The notes under the pieces were generated by a model that was not told the DNA's origin, ran no database searches, and saw only the letters and a list, made by a program, of their open reading frames with translations. A program made the position numbers and the translations under genes. A stretch of DNA of 64,000 nt, taken from positions 19,770-83,769 of the forward strand of contig JAKLKB010000014.1 in the NCBI GenBank assembly GCA_023150835.1, in the 5' to 3' direction. Positions 1-7,835 of the stretch are shown one piece after another. Position 1 is the stretch's first letter. Every line of letters begins with the position of its first letter. Source of the DNA: Myxococcota bacterium. Its GTDB lineage: Bacteria > Myxococcota_C > UBA6777.

Positions 1-958
1 CCGCCTGTTCTCCTTCTGTTTCACGCTCGGCGTTGTTGTACTCTGCTTTGTTCTCTCCCACCGCAACGTCCCGAAATCCTTCGCCTCCCCCCCCACTCCA
101 TTGCCTCCGATCGAGCGAATCGTCCGAAGAATCGGCCTCTTTTCGCCAAACTCTCCAAACCAAGCCCAAGACACCACACACCCAAACCAACAACAACAAC
201 AACTCACTCGGATCGCGATATCCGCCCAACAACGCATCGGGAAGATGACGCAACCGAAACCCCAACGAACGCATCCCCAACGCCCCATATCCCGTAGCAC
301 CCGACTGAAACAGCAACCATAACCCTCCAAGCAGCCACATCGGAAACAACCACACCACACCACGACGCGCCACTTCGCGCTCACCAAAACACCACGACAA
401 CACCAAAGCCCCCGCCAAAAACGCCATCCCGTACACATGCGTCAATGCAACACACAACCCCAACGCCAGCGCTACACACGGACTCCACCTCCCCACAACG
501 CGCCGCGATAACCACGCCCACAAAACCAACACCAGACCCACCGCCAAAAGAAAATTCACAAACCCCCAAAAAAAGGGCCGACTATACACCAGCGGGTACG
601 TCAACAAGACCCATCGCGGATCTCCCCCACGCACCGATAAAAAAGCCCAGACCCCCAGCGGATACGACAGCAAAGACAAAAAAACCACCAACCTCCCTGA
701 AAACTCAAGCGAAAAAACAAAAGAAAAAAGATATGTCAATGCGTATGGTCCCCAATAAAGTGTACGCCAACCATCCAACATATAATAAGAAGAAAAGTCG
801 AAAGATGGTTCTCCAAAATGTTTCAAAATCGAAACCACCGCCAAATGTTGCGGATGATCCGTCATCGGCAAAAAACGAAAAACCAAAACAGGCAACAACA
901 ACAGCCACACACTCGCCAACAACCCCACTCGCCCCCAGACCCAATGTTTTTGTTGCAT
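1..958 (-). CDS. Multi-pass membrane protein, C-terminus cut by the window edge
   Basis: Reading the minus strand from the ATG at 958 gives an open frame of 319 codons that leaves the window without a stop. A GGAGAGG Shine-Dalgarno stretch sits just upstream of this ATG. The protein opens with one hydrophobic helix (residues 10-30), then a D-H-P-Q-H motif at residues 34-38, then at least five more hydrophobic segments rich in Leu, Val and Trp. This layout, with an acidic/His motif in the first loop, resembles integral-membrane glycosyltransferases of the GT-C fold. The neighbour upstream in the same direction is a GT22-like mannosyltransferase, which fits, but I do not recognise a specific family. 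The last visible part is hydrophilic and charged. Confidence 0.6.
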   Translation of the reverse strand, partial: MQQKHWVWGRVGLLASVWLLLLPVLVFRFLPMTDHPQHLAVVSILKHFGEPSFDFSSYYMLDGWRTLYWGPYALTYLFSFVFSLEFSGRLVVFLSLLSYPLGVWAFLSVRGGDPRWVLLTYPLVYSRPFFWGFVNFLLAVGLVLVLWAWLSRRVVGRWSPCVALALGLCVALTHVYGMAFLAGALVLSWCFGEREVARRGVVWLFPMWLLGGLWLLFQSGATGYGALGMRSLGFRLRHLPDALLGGYRDPSELLLLLVWVCGVLGLVWRVWRKEADSSDDSLDRRQWSGGGGEGFRDVAVGENKAEYNNAERETEGEQA

Positions 959-1085
959 CGATCCTCTCCACGCTTTTCTCAACACACCCACTCACTCGCC
1001 TTACAACAACGGACCGCCCACACAGGCCAAAACAAACGCTCCCTCGCGCAACCCACAACATCCGATCTTTCCACACCAACTCCGA

Positions 1086-2822
1086 TCAATGCAACGGCGG
1101 ACGGCGATCTTTTCTCAGCCGACAACTTCGCTCTAACCAACGATATTTCACGTCATCGCTGCCTTGGTGTCCCACACAGTGCTGTTTTTTTTCCGCAATC
1201 TCCGTCGGGAGTGGCCACCGCAACGGGCGAAATCGAAAGTCCACAGGCGGGTGCGCGATGTGCTTTGTATGATGACACCACACATACACCGCTCCTTTCG
1301 ACTTTTTCGCAAACAGCACGATCTCGCCAATTCGCTTTTCTTCAACAAATCCTCGATGTTCGAGATATGTACGAAAATAGGGTGACGCTCCCTCTCTCCA
1401 CACGATATGCGTGACATGGCGATCCAGCTCTTCAACCCCCAGCCAATCAGGCAAACGCACACCATACATCGGGATCGGACGATGTAAAAAAGTATAACCG
1501 CCCGAAAAGGCCAACGAATTGACGGCCATCCACACAGCCTTGATATCTTGGCGAAAAAAAATCTCCTTCGCCATCACCAGATCCGCACGACGCTCCAAAA
1601 AACGAAACGGCAAGTATGTGATCCGCCCTTTTGCACGCAAAAGATCCCACTGCCTCGCATCGTAAAGCTGATCTTGACTTGGCAGACGATTCAAGATCCC
1701 CAAGATCGCCACCACGCCAAGCCCCACTCCCACCACACCCCGCACCCACCGCGCAGAAACGCCCAAACAAAAAGCCCCCAACAACAGCCACAACGGGATC
1801 GCCGTAAAAACAAAGCGATATTCCTTGTGCGCGATCAAACTGTGCGGTACCACCACCAACAACACACCCATCAACACCACCCAGCCCCACACAGGCCGCA
1901 GCACCAACACCAACAACAACACCACACCGATCATCCCAAGGCTTGCAACACCCAATCCCCACAAAAAATACCAATACGGTTCCACACCAAACCCGCTCGC
2001 CACACCATGCGCCACATTAAATTGCACTCCCGCAAGATACGAATGCCACCATCCCCCCCATGTCACCGCATCCAACGCTCCCACTCCCAACAACACCACG
2101 CTCGACGCTGCACACAGATGCAAACGCACACGCCATGATGCCGATGCCATCGCAAATACCGCAACCCCCAACACCAACGGAGCCAATTGCACACGCAACC
2201 CCAAACACGACCCCAAACACAAACCCACTCCCCACGCCCTTTTCACGGACTTCTCGTCCCACCCGATCCCCAACGCCAAAAACAACCACCCCGTCGCCAC
2301 CATCCCCGGCAACGGCTTGTGCGCGAACACCACCAACTCATACCAAAATCCACCCAACAACAACGCCCAACACGCCGCCTTTTCCCCACCATAGCGCCGC
2401 GCAAACATCATCATCCCCACAGGAATGCTCATCGAAAAAACACAAAAAACAAACTTGATCCAAAACAAGTAAATATCGGGTCGATCCCACCCCAGCGCCT
2501 TCAACGGCCACAACAACACCGCGATGCTCCCCGCCAACAACCAAGAGCGCGTCCCATAACGATACTCCCACGGCACGATCCCATACCCAAAAACCACCCG
2601 ATGCCCTTGCTCTAGGTACTGAAACACTTCGTCAGGATGCAACAAAAAGTCCCCCACCCAAGCCACCCACACACGCAACACAAACGCCAGAACCAACAAA
2701 CCAATCATCCCAAACTTCGCATCCAACGCACGTTCCCTTTCCCGTTCACAACCACCCAAACGCTCTACATCCACAGCATCCGCACACATCCGCCTCAACA
2801 AAAAATCTTGCGTTCTTTTCAA
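1086..2822 (-). CDS. GT22 (Alg9/PIG-B type) membrane mannosyltransferase-like protein
   Basis: The protein has about ten hydrophobic helices. Its first periplasmic loop holds the signature H62-P-D-E65, followed by Q-Y-L-E-Q-G-H and later W-E-Y-R-Y-G-T-R-S-W. This is the hallmark of the GT22 family, dolichol-phosphate-mannose-dependent transferases of the GPI and N-glycan pathways, which also occur in some bacteria. It probably adds a sugar from a polyprenyl-phosphate donor to a lipid-linked glycan or surface lipid. The length (578 aa as called) fits the family; the last 65 residues form a basic tail without match to the family core. The first possible start is TTG at 2822 without a clear ribosome site; an ATG at residue 12 or 39 is possible. 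The next gene in the same direction is also a membrane protein, so the two may form a unit. Confidence 0.75.
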   Translation of the reverse strand: MKRTQDFLLRRMCADAVDVERLGGCERERERALDAKFGMIGLLVLAFVLRVWVAWVGDFLLHPDEVFQYLEQGHRVVFGYGIVPWEYRYGTRSWLLAGSIAVLLWPLKALGWDRPDIYLFWIKFVFCVFSMSIPVGMMMFARRYGGEKAACWALLLGGFWYELVVFAHKPLPGMVATGWLFLALGIGWDEKSVKRAWGVGLCLGSCLGLRVQLAPLVLGVAVFAMASASWRVRLHLCAASSVVLLGVGALDAVTWGGWWHSYLAGVQFNVAHGVASGFGVEPYWYFLWGLGVASLGMIGVVLLLVLVLRPVWGWVVLMGVLLVVVPHSLIAHKEYRFVFTAIPLWLLLGAFCLGVSARWVRGVVGVGLGVVAILGILNRLPSQDQLYDARQWDLLRAKGRITYLPFRFLERRADLVMAKEIFFRQDIKAVWMAVNSLAFSGGYTFLHRPIPMYGVRLPDWLGVEELDRHVTHIVWREGASPYFRTYLEHRGFVEEKRIGEIVLFAKKSKGAVYVWCHHTKHIAHPPVDFRFRPLRWPLPTEIAEKKQHCVGHQGSDDVKYRWLERSCRLRKDRRPPLH

Positions 2823-2940
2823 TACGTTGTGCTATGGTGAACACCTGTAAAAGACCTAGCGGCGGACGAGAAACCCCAAACAAAGCACCCATCGCCGAGC
2901 TAGAACCAAGTCCCGTATCCTACGCGAAGGAGGTCGCTTT

Positions 2941-4062
2941 ATGCAACGACAACGCTTTTGGCTTGTATGCTTTTTTTCCCTGTTTTCGGCTCTTTTGTTG
3001 ACTTCATCCGCTTGTAGCACCGGTCCTGCCGAAGATCCCATCAAACTCCCAACCTTCCTCACCGAAGAATACAACGAGATCCCCACCGACGGTCGCACCC
3101 TTTGTTCTCGCGGCGGAAAATACGCCTTCTTTGTTCGCAAAGGCAGCGTCAACAAGGTCGTGATCGACTTTGAGGGCGGCGGCGCTTGTTGGAACGCCTT
3201 CACTTGCTCGATCAAAGATGCCATCTTCAAAGACAGCATCGACAACGTACGGAAACTTCTCAAGGATGGCTACGACAAAGGCATCTACAACACCAAAGAC
3301 GAGCGTAATCCATTCCGCAACTGGTACCATGTCTTTATCCCCTATTGTACAGGCGACTTGCATTGGGGCGACAACGACGTGGAATACACCACAGACAAAG
3401 GCGAAAAGTTCACCATGCGCCATCGCGGCGCAGTCAACGCACGCGCCGCACTCGATTGGGTGAATGCGAACTTTAGTAAGCCCGAGGATATCTTTATTAC
3501 GGGATGCAGCGCAGGTTCGTATGGTTCGATCGGTTGGTCGGGGCATATCGCAGAGCATTACAAAAAATCCAAGATCTACCAAGTCGGCGATTGCGGCGCA
3601 GGCATCGTCACGCGTTCGTTTATGAAAGAAAGCTTTCCTTCGTGGAAAGCCGAAAAAGTCATCCCCACATGGATCCCGGGCCTTGCCCCCGACAAGTTCG
3701 ATATCACCGAGCAAGATCTCGGCGTCCTTTACATCAACGTCGCGAATCACTACAAAAACCATCTCTTCGCCCAATACAACACGGCCTACGACGAGAACCA
3801 ATTGTTTTACTTCAACGCGATGGGCGGCGGAAACAAGGACGAGTGGAACAAACAGATGCGCACGATGATCGACAAGATCAAAACATCAGCCCCGAACTTC
3901 CGCAGCTTTATCGCCAAAGGCCAAAAACATTGCGTCGTCCCCTACGAAGAATTCTACACCTACGAAGTCAACGGCACCAAGTTTCACCAATGGGTGGCCG
4001 ATCTCGTCAGCGGAAAACAAGTGCCCCACGTCTCTTGCGAAGGCGAATCCTGTAAGCCCTAA
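2941..4062 (+). CDS. Pectinacetylesterase/Notum-family lipoprotein hydrolase
   Basis: Start ATG is set by a strong GAAGGAGG at 2926-2933. Residues 1-24 are a signal sequence ending in T-S-S-A-C25, a probable lipobox, so the mature enzyme is likely a lipoprotein. The fold is the alpha/beta hydrolase of the pectinacetylesterase/Notum family: oxyanion region D-F-E-G-G-G-A-C-W (77-85), nucleophile Ser190 in G-C-S-A-G, acid Asp284 in A-Y-D-E-N-Q and His330 in G-Q-K-H-C. Paired Cys residues typical of the family are present. Known members remove acetyl groups from pectin or the palmitoleoyl group from Wnt; the substrate here cannot be told. It stands alone, with convergent or repeat-filled DNA on both sides. 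Confidence 0.85.
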   Translation: MQRQRFWLVCFFSLFSALLLTSSACSTGPAEDPIKLPTFLTEEYNEIPTDGRTLCSRGGKYAFFVRKGSVNKVVIDFEGGGACWNAFTCSIKDAIFKDSIDNVRKLLKDGYDKGIYNTKDERNPFRNWYHVFIPYCTGDLHWGDNDVEYTTDKGEKFTMRHRGAVNARAALDWVNANFSKPEDIFITGCSAGSYGSIGWSGHIAEHYKKSKIYQVGDCGAGIVTRSFMKESFPSWKAEKVIPTWIPGLAPDKFDITEQDLGVLYINVANHYKNHLFAQYNTAYDENQLFYFNAMGGGNKDEWNKQMRTMIDKIKTSAPNFRSFIAKGQKHCVVPYEEFYTYEVNGTKFHQWVADLVSGKQVPHVSCEGESCKP

Positions 4063-4437
4063 CCACCGCCTTTTACGCAACGAATACGCACGTCTACCGC
4101 CTCTTTCACCACGAACACACGCATCTACCGCCTCTTTCACCACGAACACACGCATCTACCGCCTCTTTCACCACGAACACACGCATCTACCGCCTCTTTC
4201 ACCACGAACACACGCATCCACCGCCTCTTTCACCACGAACACGCACGTCTACCACCTCTTTCACCACGAACACACGCATCCACCGCCTCTTTCTCTGTTC
4301 TTCGCATCCTTTCTCGTTCACGCGGCACGCCGATCTTGCACCGCTCGATCACCCGCACTATACTCTGCCGCGATCAGGGACACCCCATCGCATCCCGTCC
4401 ACAAACCCCCATCAGACGGGGAACACAGGAGGCACCC
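4063..4437. other. Gene-free stretch with 31-bp minisatellite and leader of next gene
   Basis: About 375 bases without a credible gene. The first 230 are the tandem array listed separately. The rest leads into the hydroxylase gene; an open frame runs through it from 4336, but the strong ribosome site at 4427 shows that translation starts later. Confidence 0.6.
4094..4290. repeat. Minisatellite, 31-bp unit, about six and a half copies
   Basis: The unit reads CTACCGCCTCTTTCACCACG followed by AACACACGCAT. Copies begin near 4094, 4125, 4156, 4187, 4218 and 4249, with single-base changes in the last copies (CTA to CCA, and one CACGCACGT variant). It lies in the 3' flank of the esterase gene and is absent elsewhere in the window. 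The unit length is not a multiple of three and no gene covers it. Confidence 0.85.
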
Positions 4438-5148
4438 TTGCCACGAAAAGTCGCACCTGACGATCCCACACGGATCTATCAAAACGATATCTTCGAACGT
4501 ATGTCGCGCTCGCATCCCTACGAACCCCTGTTTGCTTTTATCCCCACCATCCTTGGGCTTTCGATCTGGATGATCGGCTGGAGTCCGATGGCTTGGTATG
4601 TGAACCTTGGCTTGATTTCGATCGGCTTGTTTTATTGGACTTTTATGGAATATATGCTCCACCGCTATCTTTTCCATTACGAAGCCAAAAGCTCGATCGG
4701 CAAGCACATCATGAAGCTGATCCACGGCATCCATCACCAATTTCCCAACGACACTGATCGTCTGGTGATCCCGATCGGTGCGTCTTTTTTGTCTGCGCTC
4801 GCCTTTACGTTGATTTATTACACCCTCACAGGCGGCAACCTTTGGGCAGTTCTCCCTCTTTTCATCGGAACTGCCTCTGGGTATCTGAATTACGACTGGA
4901 CGCACTACGCAACCCATCACGTCAAACCCCGCTTCTCATGGGAAAAAACGCAGCGCCGTCGCCACATGCTCCACCACTTCAAATATCCCGATGCCTGTTT
5001 TGGCGTAAGTACGGGCTTGTGGGACTGGGTGTTTCGGACTCGCGAGATCGATGCTGAAAAAGCCGTAGCAACGGGCAAGATGCGCGCTTATCCAAGCGAA
5101 AACTGGAAGATCCTTGACAATACACCCAACCCTAGCGAACACGCATAA
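4438..5148 (+). CDS. Fatty acid hydroxylase / sterol desaturase superfamily protein
   Basis: A membrane di-iron oxygenase of 236 aa. Four hydrophobic segments flank the histidine clusters H75-x4-H80, H96-x2-H99-H100, H156-x3-H160-H161 and H176-x2-H179-H180, the pattern of the fatty acid hydroxylase superfamily (fatty acid 2-hydroxylase, sterol desaturase and carotene hydroxylase relatives). It would insert a hydroxyl group or double bond into a lipid acyl or sterol chain at the inner membrane using O2. The TTG start at 4438 is chosen because AGGAGG (4427-4432) lies five bases before it; upstream codons in the same frame lack a ribosome site. The TAA stop is immediately followed by a dispersed MITE-like element. 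A fatty acid desaturase lies convergently behind it. Confidence 0.85.
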   Translation: MPRKVAPDDPTRIYQNDIFERMSRSHPYEPLFAFIPTILGLSIWMIGWSPMAWYVNLGLISIGLFYWTFMEYMLHRYLFHYEAKSSIGKHIMKLIHGIHHQFPNDTDRLVIPIGASFLSALAFTLIYYTLTGGNLWAVLPLFIGTASGYLNYDWTHYATHHVKPRFSWEKTQRRRHMLHHFKYPDACFGVSTGLWDWVFRTREIDAEKAVATGKMRAYPSENWKILDNTPNPSEHA

Positions 5149-5270
5149 TACGAAATCCGCCCGTTGTGTGATCGTAAAAATGTAGGGTCAACCCCCCGTG
5201 GCTGCCCTAGAATAGGGCGGTTCGCGAACCGCCCCTACATCATGCGATCATACCTTACGCGGAGATCGTA
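5149..5270. mobile_element. MITE-like element, copy A
   Basis: Starts directly after the hydroxylase stop codon with TACGAAATCCG and ends with CGGAGATCGTA, an imperfect inverted repeat of its start. Inside are the family's GTAGGG core and a GGTTCGCGAACC palindrome that also occurs inside the second MITE at 60.1 kb. The length is 122 bp and there is no coding capacity. Confidence 0.75.
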
Positions 5271-5273
5271 TCA

Positions 5274-5396
5274 TACGAAATCCGCCCGTTGTGTGATCGT
5301 AAAAAGGTAGGGGCAGCCCCCTGTGGCTGCCCTAGAATAGGGCGTCTACAGCGAGTCGTGTAGACGGATCACACGTCTCTCGGATATCAGATTATA
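5274..5396. mobile_element. MITE-like element, copy B
   Basis: It follows copy A after three bases, in the same orientation. The left end is TACGAAATCCG; the core hairpin GGGCAGCC-CCCTGT-GGCTGCCC is intact; the right end (CTCGGATATC then AGATTATAC) is slightly eroded. It runs up to the 3' end of the desaturase gene. Confidence 0.75.
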
Positions 5397-6465
5397 CGGC
5401 GACCTGCGGTGCGGTTTCAGAAACCAAAGCAGCGGGGATGGGACGTGTGCGTACACGAAGAAAGGCCATTAATTCTTCTTTGGTTCGGGAAGGTTGGCCG
5501 ACATCCACATAAATCTCTGCGAGTTTATCGTAGCGACGGAACATCAAAAGCCCCCAGACACCGACAAAATCGATCCCATGAAAAACGATCGCGTCTTCTT
5601 TCGCGTATTGATCGAGGCTTTCTTCGAATTCCACAGGAAGCTCTGTCCAATGGCGACCGGGTTTGAGATGGTGTCCGATGTGGTAGCCGTCATTAAAGCA
5701 CCGCTGGTTATAGCGGGAATTGATCGATGTAATGCTGTTGCGGTAGCAATTGGCCGGATCTGCGGGGTCAATAAAGGCGTGTTGTCCCCAATTTCCAGCC
5801 ATCATCACAAAACGGCAGATCAGAAAAGGGATGATCCAAACCACCAACGTAGCGTAAAAGTTCACAAAAGACATCGCGATCACAAAGGCATAAAAGCCCA
5901 ACTCACCAATCAACATCAAGCGCAACATTTTGAGGTGACCGCGTTTGTAGTGGTAGCGCGCCATCTCCAAGACCGAGAAAAAGAAGAAGCGCAAAAAATA
6001 GCGAAGGAAATGCAAGGGGTTGTCGCGTTCAAAGCGCATTGTAGAACTCAGGTCGTCGGGAAGATTGTTCTCGGGATGGTGCATACCGATGTGATGGGCG
6101 TAATAGGTCTCAGGCGTCTCTCCAAAAAAGGGACTCAAGACCCAAGGGATGTAGTGGTTGAGCAGCGCATAATCCCGAGTAAACAAGCGTCGATGGCTGG
6201 TGTTATGAAGCATCAAGATAAAGCGATCCATAAAGAAGAAGACGTTGAGGATCAGATACGCAGCCCCAAGCCACCAACGAAAGACACCCGGGATGTAAAG
6301 GATCGCAGCAAAGGGCAAGATCAACACGGTGGCTTGAAGGCAAAATTGCGCGAAGGGTAGATCGCGTGGATCTTTGATCATCGACAGCAAAGCCCGATCG
6401 ATGGGACCATAATGCTCTTTGGGTTCATAACGCGGATCATCGATCCGAAGGGGTGGGGTGGCCAT
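5392..6465 (-). CDS. Membrane fatty acid desaturase
   Basis: The 357-aa protein has the three histidine boxes of the membrane fatty acid desaturase family: H87-x3-H91 (HNTSH), H124-H125-x3-H129-H130 and H262-x2-H265-H266, with H229 in G-Q-H-A-F as an extra ligand. Pairs of hydrophobic helices lie at about 45-82 and 185-225. It would place a double bond in membrane acyl chains with O2 and an electron donor. The ATG at 6465 has GGAG ten bases upstream. It is the last gene of the leftward run that begins with the FadR-type regulator at 10.8 kb; gaps of 98-124 bp separate it and the YceI gene from the rest, so a second promoter is possible. Confidence 0.9.
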   Translation of the reverse strand: MATPPLRIDDPRYEPKEHYGPIDRALLSMIKDPRDLPFAQFCLQATVLILPFAAILYIPGVFRWWLGAAYLILNVFFFMDRFILMLHNTSHRRLFTRDYALLNHYIPWVLSPFFGETPETYYAHHIGMHHPENNLPDDLSSTMRFERDNPLHFLRYFLRFFFFSVLEMARYHYKRGHLKMLRLMLIGELGFYAFVIAMSFVNFYATLVVWIIPFLICRFVMMAGNWGQHAFIDPADPANCYRNSITSINSRYNQRCFNDGYHIGHHLKPGRHWTELPVEFEESLDQYAKEDAIVFHGIDFVGVWGLLMFRRYDKLAEIYVDVGQPSRTKEELMAFLRVRTRPIPAALVSETAPQVAV

Positions 6466-6589
6466 GCGCTGCTCCTATTCTTTCGAGAACCATTTTGCGG
6501 CGCGCAATCCTAGCGAAACCCCTTCCATTGGTCAAGCAAAGCGCATATCCCCCGCCTCTTTTGCCTGTCTCTACCGAATCCCGCGATCT

Positions 6590-7123
6590 CTACCGCAACA
6601 ACGAAGCGATATCCACTTGAAAAGAAAGGTCGATCTCGTCTTTGAGCTGCAACAAACCGAAAGGCGCTTTGTACGGTTCGATCCCCAAAGCAGCGTGAGA
6701 GATCCGCGCTTTTCCTGAGACCATCGTCGCTTTTTGTTGCAACGGGATCTGCAACGCACAAGACCCTTTGCCCAAACGCAACTGGCCGCTCAAAAGCCAG
6801 TCCTGCCCGCTATGTTTGAGCGTCCCTTCAAAAGTTAAGGGAGACTTGAGATGGCCTTTGATATTGCTTTTGATCTCCGCCTTGTCTTTTTCGGACAAGC
6901 TTTCTGGACCCAATACGACAAATGCCGCTTCGGAGGCGCGCACAGAAACGCGGATATCTGCCGATTCGCTCGGATGTTCGACGTGGATCGCAAAATCTTC
7001 GACCGACAACAACAAGTCGTGACCAAGGCGTGAAAAAAGCCCTTGCTTCCATGTGTTCAGGTGTAGCCAACCCTCTTTCGGACCCAGATCAAAAACACCT
7101 ACAGCCACTGTTTTTTCTGCCAT
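6590..7123 (-). CDS. YceI-like lipid-binding domain protein
   Basis: The 177-aa protein matches the YceI pattern: a repeated beta-strand layout with an early S-R-L-G-H-D (the conserved FxVxHLG-type turn), D-I-R-V-S-V, and K-G-H-L-K-S-P-L-T-F-E-G. Family members form lipocalin-like barrels that bind polyisoprenoids or amphiphiles. No signal peptide is visible, so this copy is probably cytoplasmic, unlike E. coli YceI. The ATG at 7123 follows AGGAAAACAG; an ATG ten codons earlier lacks a ribosome site. The operon position, between a desaturase and a GMC oxidoreductase, suggests it carries a lipid intermediate; this is inference. Confidence 0.75.
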   Translation of the reverse strand: MAEKTVAVGVFDLGPKEGWLHLNTWKQGLFSRLGHDLLLSVEDFAIHVEHPSESADIRVSVRASEAAFVVLGPESLSEKDKAEIKSNIKGHLKSPLTFEGTLKHSGQDWLLSGQLRLGKGSCALQIPLQQKATMVSGKARISHAALGIEPYKAPFGLLQLKDEIDLSFQVDIASLLR

Positions 7124-7221
7124 CTGTTTTCCTGTTCCTTCAAAGCGGATCATTTCTGATCAACAAAGGGTGATTCGCTCTCCGTTGATGCTCTGCTCCG
7201 CGTTGGACAAAGCCCAAACAG

Positions 7222-7824
7222 TCACCGTCCAGCGCGGTTGTAGCGTTCTAGCACAAAGAAACTCACAAACACAGAGAGGGGGCCGATCTGTGCGTAGGCT
7301 TTTCCAAGCAAAAGGTCGGGATCATCGGGCAAAAGCTGAACAACAAAGTCTTTCAAGACTCGCCCGGGATGCAAAGGCGAGCCGATCGGACCGCGTTGGT
7401 AATCCAGCAACAGCGCATCGCGATGGGGTTCGAGTCCTCCGCCTGTATAGGGCGTCACCAAGAAATATCCGTGGCGAAAGGCATCGAGTTCGTTGGGCAA
7501 AGCGAGGTGCGGATCGCGCATCCCGTTTTGACGCACCGACACGTTGTAGCCGATCATCTCGCCTTCTGCGTGAAGGCCCGATTGAAAACAAAAGCCTTTG
7601 CGAAACTTGCGGATCATCAAGGGGCGAGTCAGCGGGTTGGTATTCCATCCGCGAAACTCCCACCCATCGAGCGATTCGAGCGGAGGATGGGTGCCTTGTG
7701 CAAACAGCCGCTCCAGCTCTGTGTTGCTCATCTGCGCCAAACGATAATAAGTCAAATAACGATGCAACACCCCAGCCCGTCGGGAAGTTTGGGGGATCGA
7801 TTGCGATGTCGAAGCGTTCATCAA
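7222..7824 (-). CDS. Conserved-looking protein of unknown function in GMC/desaturase operon
   Basis: A soluble 200-aa protein with no signal peptide or membrane helix. The sequence alternates short beta-like strands with turns, for example G-W-E-F-R-G-W-N, G-E-M-I-G-Y-N-V and P-D-L-L-L-G-K-A-Y-A-Q-I-G-P. The ending F-V-S-F-F-V-L-E-R-Y resembles the last strand of small beta-barrel lipid-binding folds. I do not recognise a family. The start at 7824 has GAGAGGAG upstream. It begins 11 bp after the stop of the GMC oxidoreductase gene, so the two are almost certainly co-transcribed and may act on the same substrate. Confidence 0.6.
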   Translation of the reverse strand: MMNASTSQSIPQTSRRAGVLHRYLTYYRLAQMSNTELERLFAQGTHPPLESLDGWEFRGWNTNPLTRPLMIRKFRKGFCFQSGLHAEGEMIGYNVSVRQNGMRDPHLALPNELDAFRHGYFLVTPYTGGGLEPHRDALLLDYQRGPIGSPLHPGRVLKDFVVQLLPDDPDLLLGKAYAQIGPLSVFVSFFVLERYNRAGR

Positions 7825-7835
7825 ACAAACTCCTC

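Noticed and set aside
445..1272. Plus-strand frame of 275 codons in the first kilobase
   Set aside because: It is Thr/Pro/Lys-rich, the complement of the hydrophobic membrane protein read on the minus strand, which has a proper ribosome site.
7400..7450. T-arm-like GGTTCGAGTCC as part of a tRNA
   Set aside because: No D-arm, anticodon arm or acceptor stem fits around it; it is inside a coding region.
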